From Lachnospiraceae bacterium UBA7784 (lineage in GTDB: Bacteria; Bacillota; Clostridia; Lachnospirales; Lachnospiraceae): 22,625 nucleotides of DNA. The notes beneath the pieces are model-generated. The model saw only the letters and a list, made by a program, of their open reading frames with translations, had not been told where the DNA came from and searched no databases. How positions within the stretch are numbered: the stretch's first letter is position 1; every line of letters begins with the position of its first letter. Position numbers and translations under genes: made by a program. The DNA is taken from NCBI GenBank assembly GCA_002480925.1, contig DLDA01000052.1, positions 1 to 22,625 on the forward strand, read 5' to 3'. Positions 17,075 to 22,577 of the stretch are shown piece after piece.

Positions 17075-17107
17075 AAAAAACGGAGCTCCTTTATAAGGAA
17101 CTCCGTT
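17075..17107 (-). terminator. Leader terminator-like hairpin before APC permease
   Basis: Leftwards, ACGGAGTTCCTT pairs with AAGGAGCTCCGT around an ATA loop (12 bp, one G-U), followed by TTTTT. The APC start lies only 29 bases further on. Being downstream of the AraC gene it could also simply end that transcript, but the palindromic promoter-like sequence lies upstream of it, so it is in the APC leader. Confidence 0.65.
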
Positions 17108-17144
17108 GTCCGTATCTGCTTTGTTCTTTGTTTCGACAGTGGAT

Positions 17145-17170
17145 AGTATAACCTCTTGTATTATACAAGA
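17145..17170 (-). promoter_or_regulatory. Probable operator/promoter of the APC permease gene
   Basis: The perfect inverted repeat TCTTGTAT-A-ATACAAGA (17170-17154) includes a TATAAT, and a TATACT follows at 17150-17145. No convincing -35 box stands at the right distance, which would fit an activator-dependent promoter. The neighbouring AraC protein is the obvious candidate, though AraC sites are more often direct repeats. Confidence 0.45.
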
Positions 17171-17194
17171 ATTGTAAAAAAACGAACCTTTTGA

Positions 17195-18001
17195 CTACAT
17201 TATCCTTATCCGTGACTGATAGTCAGACTGCCTTATCAGCTTTCTGTATTCAGCTGGTGTAACCCCTGTATTCTTCTTGAAGACCCGGACAAATGCACTC
17301 TGGTCATAGTATCCGTAATCTGTTGCCACATTACAGATATTCTGATCCGGATGCTTGTCTATATAGTCAAGAGCTCCCTGAAAGCGCAGGATATCCGAAT
17401 ACTTCTTCGGCGAAAGTCCCATCTCCGTCTTGAAGACCTTTTCTATATATCTGGCCGAATATCCGGTCTCATTCACGACATCCTCGATCGTTACTATCCC
17501 TCCTTTATTTGAAATGCTCTTCAGGACCGAGCTTACTATCTGCTCCTTACAGTTCAGACTGTTCTCCTCCCCGGCCATTCTCTGCCTGTAATAATCCAGA
17601 AAAAAGTTGCATCTCTCATTGAAATCCGAAAGCTCACTTATCTGCTCAGCCAGAAAGCTGTCATTGCAGCATGATGTGAGATCGACCTGCAGATAGTTGT
17701 ACTCCTTGAAATTCCCGTTCAATATCACTGGCTTCACCCCGGGAAGAAAGCGCATCCCGAAGCATAGGTTTCCTGCCTTCATCCAGGTTGATCCGCGCTC
17801 GAATACCGTCCCTGCCGCTATCGCATTTCCATGATCGAGATCAAAGACCAGATCCACACAGTCATCAGGCACCGAGGGAAGCAGGGTCTCTGACAGACTC
17901 GTTATCCGAAACTCATAGAAATGGGCTATACCCATCGTATTCACTATTCTCTTCTTGTAAAAGTCACTACTAAGTGTCCAGTCCGGCTGAATCGAATACA
18001 T
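17195..18001 (-). CDS. AraC-family transcriptional regulator
   Basis: This 268-aa regulator has an N-terminal sensing domain of about 160 residues and a C-terminal AraC/XylS DNA-binding domain. The first helix-turn-helix is TIEDVVNETGYSARYIEKVFKTE, written here in parts: TIEDVVNETGYS then ARYIEKVF. The second is ICNVATDYGYYDQSAFVRVF followed by KKNTGVTPAEYRK, the family signature. The N-terminal part has the DLVFDLDHG and FGMRFLPGV pieces seen in regulators with a short cupin-like/DUF6597-type domain. The ribosome site is weak (GGTGAG). It is the first gene of a unit with APC permease and OCD2, so it likely senses the amine or a product and activates them. Confidence 0.9.
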   Translation of the reverse strand: MYSIQPDWTLSSDFYKKRIVNTMGIAHFYEFRITSLSETLLPSVPDDCVDLVFDLDHGNAIAAGTVFERGSTWMKAGNLCFGMRFLPGVKPVILNGNFKEYNYLQVDLTSCCNDSFLAEQISELSDFNERCNFFLDYYRQRMAGEENSLNCKEQIVSSVLKSISNKGGIVTIEDVVNETGYSARYIEKVFKTEMGLSPKKYSDILRFQGALDYIDKHPDQNICNVATDYGYYDQSAFVRVFKKNTGVTPAEYRKLIRQSDYQSRIRIM

Positions 18002-18016
18002 TTATCTCACCACAAC

Positions 18017-18048
18017 AAAAAACGGAACCCCCGTCAGGGAGCTCCGTT
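18017..18048 (-). terminator. Leader terminator-like hairpin before AraC gene
   Basis: ACGGAGCTCCC pairs with GGGGGTTCCGT (11 bp, two G-U pairs) around a TGAC loop and is followed by TTTTTTG. It begins about 17 bases after the predicted transcription start and ends 16 bases before the ATG. Its outer stem is nearly identical to that of the APC leader hairpin. Confidence 0.65.
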
Positions 18049-18072
18049 GCTCTTCTTATGTGTTTTGGGTTT

Positions 18073-18101
18073 ATTATAGTATTGTGGTGGGTATTAGTCA
18101 A
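18073..18101 (-). promoter_or_regulatory. Promoter of AraC-APC-OCD2 unit
   Basis: TTGACT (18101-18096) and TATAAT (18078-18073) are 17 bases apart. Transcription would start near 18066. Confidence 0.8.
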
Positions 18102-18165
18102 TGGGAGGGGGAGGTGAGGTGTGAGGTGAGAGGTGTGAGGTGAGAGGGGTGAGTGGTTAGGGGCC
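18102..18165 (+). repeat. G-rich GAGGTG-type low-complexity tract
   Basis: An irregular run of GAGGTGTGAGGTGAGAGG-type units occupies this stretch, all purine/GT-rich on the + strand. A tract of the same kind is found at 21755-21812. No gene is seen. Confidence 0.75.
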
Positions 18166-18226
18166 GAAAGCACAGAGACAAGAACGAGCGTAATCGAAGT
18201 TCGAGTCTTGTACGAGGCCGCTGTCT

Positions 18227-18478
18227 GAGGCTGAAAGTTTCGAGATGAGAGCAAGCTGAAAGCGAAGCTCGAGGCCGAAGCGAGGTCGTTCTGTGAGGCT
18301 GAAAGTTTCGAGATGAGAGCAAGCTGAAAGCGAAGCTCGAGGCCAAAAGCTTCGAGATAAGAGCAAGCCAAAGGCGAAGCTCGAATCCGAAGCGAGGTCG
18401 TTCTGTGAGGCTGAAAGTTTCGAGATGAGAGCAAGCTGAAAGCGAAGCTCGAATCCGAAACGAAGCCGTTCTTTGAGA
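18227..18478. repeat. 68-bp tandem repeat array
   Basis: Units start at 18227, 18295, 18339 and 18407, with a partial one at 18475; spacings are 68, 44, 68 and 68 bases, so one unit is shortened by 24. Each unit reads GAGGCTGAAAGTTTCGAGAT, then GAGAGCAAGC, then GCGAAGCTCGA and GAAGCGAGGTCGTTCTGT. Because 68 is not a multiple of three, the units do not encode a repeated protein. TTCGAG and CTCGAA at the ends of the middle portion can pair. Confidence 0.8.
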
Positions 18479-18479
18479 T

Positions 18480-18720
18480 TAATGAGAGCGAGCCATAGGC
18501 GAAGCTCGAATTTAGCGAAAAGAACTTCCTTAGGTGATAAGCGTAGTTCGAACCTAGCGAAGAGAACTTCCTTGCAGGCGAAGCTTGAGCTTAGCGAGCA
18601 GAACTTCATTATTATCGAGAACGAGTCGAAGACGAAGTTCGAGCTTAACGAAGACAGCTTCCTTGTTAATGAGAGCGAGTCATAGGCGAGGCTCGAATTT
18701 AGCGAAGAGAACTTCCTTAG
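18480..18720. repeat. Diverged repeat family (GCGAAGCTCGA...AGAACTTCCTT)
   Basis: At least five imperfect copies of GGCGAAGCTCGAATTTAGCG followed by AAGAGAACTTCCTT begin near 18497, 18541, 18577, 18631 and 18686, at uneven spacing. They share the GCGAAGCTCGA core with the 68-bp units and so are likely older relatives. Open frames across 18100-18770 on both strands are chance products of this base composition. Confidence 0.65.
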
Positions 18721-18749
18721 CCAGTGGCAAAGCTTTGGCCACAGGCAGC

Positions 18750-19001
18750 TCATGGATCCGGATCCAGCCTTGAATACTCAATCGTCGTATCTGTAGATGC
18801 TCTCTCCTGTGCTGCTGCGACCTCCTCGTCAAGACCGCGGAGGGCATCAAAGGGTGCGAATATCTTCGCCCGGTTTATCGGATCCATACGCCGGTGATGC
18901 ATTGCCGGGCGCGGAAGATCGATAATGTCTGCATATCTGTCTGACGGGCTGCCACCAGCTTCCTGATGCCTCGCAATGTTCCCTGTCTTTTCTGATGCCA
19001 C
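18750..19001 (-). CDS. YolD-like small protein of the SOS polymerase operon
   Basis: This 83-aa protein starts at GTG 19001, five bases after AGGAGG. The central part MDPINRAKIFAPFDALRGLDE resembles the YolD-like family signature (RAKIFxPFxAL), whose members commonly lie next to UmuC/DinB-type polymerases in Firmicutes and whose function is not established. It is the third gene of the SOS operon, 36 bases after the polymerase. The gene ends against the repeat region, with an imperfect hairpin (GTGGC/GCCAC, 18724-18742) just past its stop that has no T-run. Confidence 0.75.
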   Translation of the reverse strand: MASEKTGNIARHQEAGGSPSDRYADIIDLPRPAMHHRRMDPINRAKIFAPFDALRGLDEEVAAAQERASTDTTIEYSRLDPDP

Positions 19002-19037
19002 TATAGCCTCCTATGATCCTTTTCTTTACCGATGCTA

Positions 19038-20489
19038 TCATGCCCTGTGGCCGCCTATCTGTCCGTTTCTCTCCTTCATCGTGGCCCCGTCCATGAGACT
19101 TGTGCCCTTTAACACTGCATTCTTCCCATACTTCTCACGGACAGCTCTGAGTCCATCTTGGAGTCTCTTCTCCTTAGCTGCCGCGTCTGCATCTGTAAAG
19201 AGATCCATCTGGACAAAGCCGCTGTCAGCCTCTGTATGATTGGCCGTGATAGTGATACGACGTACTGTTAGGGAATGGTCCGCTATCTGTGAAAACAGTC
19301 TCACACAGGCAGAGGAGATATCTGTGGAGAGATTCGTCGGAGAGAGGAGGCGTATGCTGCCATGGGAAGGAGTCGGTACAAGCCTGCCATAGTGATCTCT
19401 ATGTACCAGACCTGTATAGGTACCCATATCCACATTCTCCCTGTCGTAGCCCACGTCGATAGTGATCGAATCCGTCACAAGCGATCTGTCGGTAAGTCTC
19501 CAGACAAGGCTCTCCGCCATCTCACGAACTATGATAACTGCCTTCGCATAGGGATAGGGCTCTGACAGCACCTGCCCCTCTGAGACGCTCTTCTCTGATG
19601 GCTCGTATCTCCTGATCTGGTTCATAGTGACCGGCTCATAGCCCCAGGCATGGTCTATCATGATCTCAGCATTGATCCCGAACTCACGGAAGAGCAGATC
19701 TTCATTGTCTATGGAAAAGGCTGCCAGATCTCCCATGGTATAGATACCCAGCTTCCCCAGATGGCGCACAGTTCCCGGTCCGGTCATCCAGAAATCCGTA
19801 AGAGGCCTGTGGTCCCAGAGCCTGTGGCGGAACTGCATCTCATCAAGCTCTGCCATGCGGACTCCGTCCTTGTCCGGTGGCATATGCTTGGCTACTATAT
19901 CCATAGCGACCTTGGCCAGATATAGATTCGATCCTATACCTGCCGTAGCCGTGATATGAGTCTCATAAAGGACCTCTCTTATCATGGCCTTGGCAAGCTC
20001 CGCCGCACTCATATGATAGAGAGAAAGATATGAGGTGACATCCATAAAGACCTCATCTATGCTGTATACCAGAGTATCGTCGGGTGAGACGTACTTACCG
20101 TATATACCGCAGATCTTAGCAGAGGTCTTCAGATAATAAGACATCTGAGGAGGTGCTATGATAAATGAAAGCTCCAGAGTAGGATCTGCCTCCAGCGCAT
20201 CCGGATCAAAGGACTTCGCTGAAAATCCCTCTATACCCTTCTGCCTGAGACGCCAGAGTCTGTCAGCATTGATATCCCTTACCCGCTGTATGACCTCGAA
20301 GAGACGGGCCCTTCCTGAAATGCCACAGGCCTTCAGTGAGGGGGACACCGCCAGACATATGGTCTTCTCAGTGCGGGATGAGTCTGCAACCACAAGATTC
20401 GTCTTCAGAGGATCAAGGCCACGGAGAGCGCACTCTGCCGAGGCATAATATGACTTCAGATCTATGGCTACATATGTATGATCCGGCAA
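19038..20489 (-). CDS. Y-family translesion DNA polymerase (UmuC/UvrX-like)
   Basis: This polymerase of about 483 aa is of the UmuC/DinB (Y) family, which copies past damaged bases. Metal-binding acidic residues are visible: Asp10 in YVAIDLKSYYAS and Asp135/Glu136 in VYSIDEVFMD. The helix-hairpin-helix region follows around TVRHLGKLGIYTMGDLA, then the little-finger domain. An open frame runs to GTG 20552, but AAAGGAGG eight bases before TTG 20489 marks the probable start, giving an N terminus that begins directly at the first strand, as is normal. It lies 38 bases after the 90-aa gene, in an operon with a LexA-type promoter, so induction by DNA damage is expected. The subtype is closer to Gram-positive UvrX/YqjW proteins than to DinB. 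Confidence 0.9.
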   Translation of the reverse strand: MPDHTYVAIDLKSYYASAECALRGLDPLKTNLVVADSSRTEKTICLAVSPSLKACGISGRARLFEVIQRVRDINADRLWRLRQKGIEGFSAKSFDPDALEADPTLELSFIIAPPQMSYYLKTSAKICGIYGKYVSPDDTLVYSIDEVFMDVTSYLSLYHMSAAELAKAMIREVLYETHITATAGIGSNLYLAKVAMDIVAKHMPPDKDGVRMAELDEMQFRHRLWDHRPLTDFWMTGPGTVRHLGKLGIYTMGDLAAFSIDNEDLLFREFGINAEIMIDHAWGYEPVTMNQIRRYEPSEKSVSEGQVLSEPYPYAKAVIIVREMAESLVWRLTDRSLVTDSITIDVGYDRENVDMGTYTGLVHRDHYGRLVPTPSHGSIRLLSPTNLSTDISSACVRLFSQIADHSLTVRRITITANHTEADSGFVQMDLFTDADAAAKEKRLQDGLRAVREKYGKNAVLKGTSLMDGATMKERNGQIGGHRA

Positions 20490-20527
20490 TGCAGAGTCCT
20501 CCTTTATCCCAAAAATACCTGTAAATA

Positions 20528-20800
20528 TCAGCCGGTCACCTCGACAAACCACCTGCCTACCCTCGACGGGTAGAGGGAGCCCGCCCTCTCGAAGAACAGA
20601 TGCTTCTCATGTCCTCCTATGACTATGGTATAGCAGTCCCCGCGTGAAGAGCCTGCTCCCGAGGCAGCCGGGCAGAAATCACGGACCTCAACAGGGAGCC
20701 TCCGCCCATCCCATGTGATCGAAATCGGCTGCATATATCCGGTCTGATCAAAGACCGATTCTACTGTCACATAAATACGCCTGCTCCTGTCTGTATCCAT
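20528..20800 (-). CDS. Small protein paired with Y-family polymerase, unknown function
   Basis: This 90-aa protein starts at ATG 20800 (MDTDRSRRIYVTVESVF). Similar small proteins, with a RIYVxV start, a W-(D/E)-GRR centre (here ITWDGRR) and an (L)FFE...WFVE end (here KHLFFE and GRWFVEVTG), typically precede polymerase genes of this type in Clostridia; their role is not known to me. A longer frame to TTG 20869 is excluded because that TTG is the promoter's -35 box. The GGAGGTGA site (20818-20811) is 13 bases away, longer than usual, and better placed for an out-of-frame ATG at 20807. Confidence 0.7.
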   Translation of the reverse strand: MDTDRSRRIYVTVESVFDQTGYMQPISITWDGRRLPVEVRDFCPAASGAGSSRGDCYTIVIGGHEKHLFFERAGSLYPSRVGRWFVEVTG

Positions 20801-20840
20801 AATCCATGCGTCACCTCCTGTACATCCGTTTGGCACATAT

Positions 20841-20869
20841 ATTCTAGCACGAATGTTCGGAGTTGTCAA
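20841..20869 (-). promoter_or_regulatory. SOS operon promoter with likely LexA box
   Basis: TTGACA (20869-20864) and TAGAAT (20846-20841) are 17 bases apart. The spacer holds CGAACATTCGTGCT (20859-20846), which matches the left half and centre of the Gram-positive LexA/DinR box CGAAC-N4-GTTCG, with an imperfect right half. LexA bound here would cover the promoter. Confidence 0.7.
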
Positions 20870-20889
20870 CCATGATCACATGATTATTT

Positions 20890-21453
20890 TCACCCGCCTA
20901 GTCCATTCAGCATCAGATCAGCTGCGGCCGCAGCAAGCTCATCTATGGTCCGACTTCCATCCCCGCTCTTTTCCCATGCCTTATAAATGCTAAGCGCTGT
21001 ATATCCTATAAAGGTGCCGGCTATTTCCTTGTATCCACTGTCGGAAACAAATGAGGTGAAAAATACGCTTGAAAAATACTTATCCCGCATCCACTCCAGT
21101 AAGTCCTCATACTCATCCGACGTAAACAGCCTGTGGTAAGGCTCCTCCCTGCTACTGATCTCTTCATAAAAAATCCTTACTCCCTCATGCAGATCCGCCT
21201 TATCAAGCGCCTTCAGAGCGGCCTTCATGCTTTCAACTATATCGTTTCCTATATCATATAGGACGTCTTTCTTCGACGCATAATACTTATAGAAGGTATT
21301 GGACTGGACCGGAGCCTCTCTTAGTATATCCTCTACCCGGATCTTATCGAAGGGCTTCTCGGCGATCAGCGAAAGCATGGCATTTTTGATGTCCCGCATG
21401 GTCTTTTTCGATCTGATATCGTTCGGGTTTTTATTTGTATTAGGCTTCGGCAT
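20890..21453 (-). CDS. TetR-family transcriptional regulator
   Basis: This 187-aa regulator has the N-terminal TetR DNA-binding domain: TMRDIKNAMLSLIAEKPFDK, then IRVEDILREAPVQSNTFYKY (helix-turn-helix) and YASKKDVLYDI. The rest is a helical ligand domain without an assignable ligand. AAAGGAGGG eight bases before ATG supports the start. It is transcribed alone from a promoter with a palindrome that is probably its own operator. Next-door genes give no clue to targets other than itself; the SOS operon begins only 21 bases past its stop, from its own promoter. Confidence 0.88.
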   Translation of the reverse strand: MPKPNTNKNPNDIRSKKTMRDIKNAMLSLIAEKPFDKIRVEDILREAPVQSNTFYKYYASKKDVLYDIGNDIVESMKAALKALDKADLHEGVRIFYEEISSREEPYHRLFTSDEYEDLLEWMRDKYFSSVFFTSFVSDSGYKEIAGTFIGYTALSIYKAWEKSGDGSRTIDELAAAAADLMLNGLGG

Positions 21454-21559
21454 CAGATGCCCTCCTTTTGATATTTATTCTCTGTCCTGATCAGTCTATC
21501 TGCCCAATTCATTTCTGCCGGAAAATGATTTAGGGTCTTTCGCTTACTTCTGCTTTGTA

Positions 21560-21588
21560 ATTATAAAATACGGTATTTCATATTGCAA
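21560..21588 (-). promoter_or_regulatory. TetR-gene promoter with embedded palindromic operator
   Basis: TTGCAA (21588-21583) and TATAAT (21565-21560) are 17 bases apart. The 21-base stretch 21562-21582 is a palindrome with one mismatched pair, core AAATAC-C-GTATTT, exactly filling the spacer. This is the classical layout for TetR autorepression. Confidence 0.75.
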
Positions 21589-21649
21589 TAATACAGCCGT
21601 TCTGATCGCAGCGGTTAAAAGCAGAATGTATTTATTCCATCGCATAAAA

Positions 21650-21678
21650 AAGAACCCTTTTCCACAGAAAAGGGCTCC
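21650..21678 (-). terminator. Intrinsic terminator upstream of TetR gene
   Basis: Leftwards, GAGCCCTTTT pairs with AAAAGGGTTC around CTGTGG and is followed by TTTTTT. It lies upstream of the TetR promoter and 13 bases or so past a stop-ended coding-like remnant (21755-21691), so it probably ended a gene that is now mostly gone. Confidence 0.75.
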
Positions 21679-21690
21679 GGGAGCTTTACT

Positions 21691-21755
21691 TCATGAAGCC
21701 CACCTGCTCATTGCAAACCTTGTCACCAGTCCGCCTATGGCATTTCCGTTACTGG
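21691..21755 (-). pseudogene. Possible 3' remnant of a lost gene
   Basis: A leftward frame reads SNGNAIGGLVTRFAMSRWAS and stops at TGA 21693-21691, just before a terminator. Upstream it runs straight into the G-rich low-complexity tract. The product cannot be identified from 20 residues, and the remnant may be a chance frame. Confidence 0.25.
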
Positions 21756-21812
21756 GAGGTGTGAGGTCTGAGGTGTGAGGTGTGAGGTCAGAGGTGCGAG
21801 GTGCGAGGACCC
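21755..21812 (+). repeat. G-rich GAGGTGT-type low-complexity tract
   Basis: Irregular GAGGTGT/GAGGTCT/GAGGTGC units, the same type as at 18102-18165 and in the same strand orientation. It joins directly to the tandem repeat units with telomere-like sequence. Confidence 0.75.
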
Positions 21813-21909
21813 AGAGGCTAGAGATTAGGACTTAGGATCTAGGGACATCTAAATCCAAACTAAGTCCTGAACCCCTCTCCCTATCCCCTGAGCTCTCATA
21901 CCTGCGCTA

Positions 21910-22128
21910 TTAACTCTCTGAACTGATAATATCCTTTACTTCATCTACAGGCAGATCAATGTCAGTTGCAATCTGGTCCACTGAAAGTCCCCGCAGGTAT
22001 AGTCTTCTGACACTGGCTCTTGTCTTTTGTTCTGCTTCACTAGAGGCCTTACCCCAAGCTTCATTCCAAGCTTCATCCCAAGCCTCATTCCATACTTCCT
22101 TACGCATCTCTTCGATTACCTTACACAT
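21910..22128 (-). pseudogene. Rpn/PD-(D/E)XK transposase C-terminal tail, copy 1
   Basis: The 72-aa frame from ATG 22128 reads MCKVIEEMRKEVWNEAW, then DEAWNEAWGKA, and ends in LYLRGLSVDQIATDIDLP followed by VDEVKDIISSES. The layout of a short MCK(V/I)xEEMR helix, an acidic/aromatic repeat linker and a small helix-turn-helix-like end is that of the C-terminal tail of Rpn-type recombination-promoting nucleases/PD-(D/E)XK transposases of Clostridia. The nuclease domain is missing. The frame is open further to 22194 (through YFKEDTEGVR, which also fits the family) but then enters C/T-rich repeat sequence. GGAGGGAG stands before the ATG, so it could be translated. Confidence 0.6.
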
Positions 22129-22255
22129 AGTTCTCACTCCCTCCGTATCTTCCTTGAAGTAAGGAAGGGGCCAGGGATTAGGACCTAGGGACATCTAAAT
22201 CCAAACTAAGTCCTGACCCCCTCTCCCTATCCCCTGAGCTCTCATACCTGCGCTA

Positions 22256-22450
22256 TTAACTCTCTGAACTGATAATATCCTTTACTTCATCTACAGGCAG
22301 ATCTATTCCAGCAGCTATCTGATCAAACGAAAGTCCCTGAAGGTACAGTCTTCTGACACTGGCTTTTGTCTTTCGCTCTGCCTCACTAGAGGCTTTATTC
22401 CAAGCCTCATTCCATACTTCCTTACGCATCTCTTCGATTACCTTACACAT
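22256..22450 (-). pseudogene. Rpn/PD-(D/E)XK transposase C-terminal tail, copy 2
   Basis: This 64-aa copy is near-identical to copy 1 but lacks eight residues of the NEAW repeat (24 bases, in frame) and has several substitutions: LYLQGLSFDQIAAGIDLP. Its stop codon and the sequence after it match copy 1. Frame retention in both copies is notable for a fragment without a catalytic domain. Confidence 0.6.
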
Positions 22451-22577
22451 AGTTCTCACTCCCTCCGTATCTTCCTTGAAGTAAGGAAGGGGCCAGAGAT
22501 TAGGACCTAGGGACATCTAAATCCAAACTAAGTCCTGAACCCTACTCCCTATACCCTGAGCTCTCATACCTGTGCTA

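Noticed and set aside
18227..18720. CRISPR array
   Set aside because: Units are contiguous near-identical repeats without unique spacers, and there are no cas genes.
18098..18753. Open frames of up to 198 aa over the repeat array
   Set aside because: They result from the repeats; the 68-base unit changes frame at each copy and the translations are low-complexity.
20801..20869. N-terminal extension of the 90-aa SOS-operon protein to TTG 20869
   Set aside because: The TTG is part of the -35 box TTGACA and the extension would cover the -10 box and transcription start.
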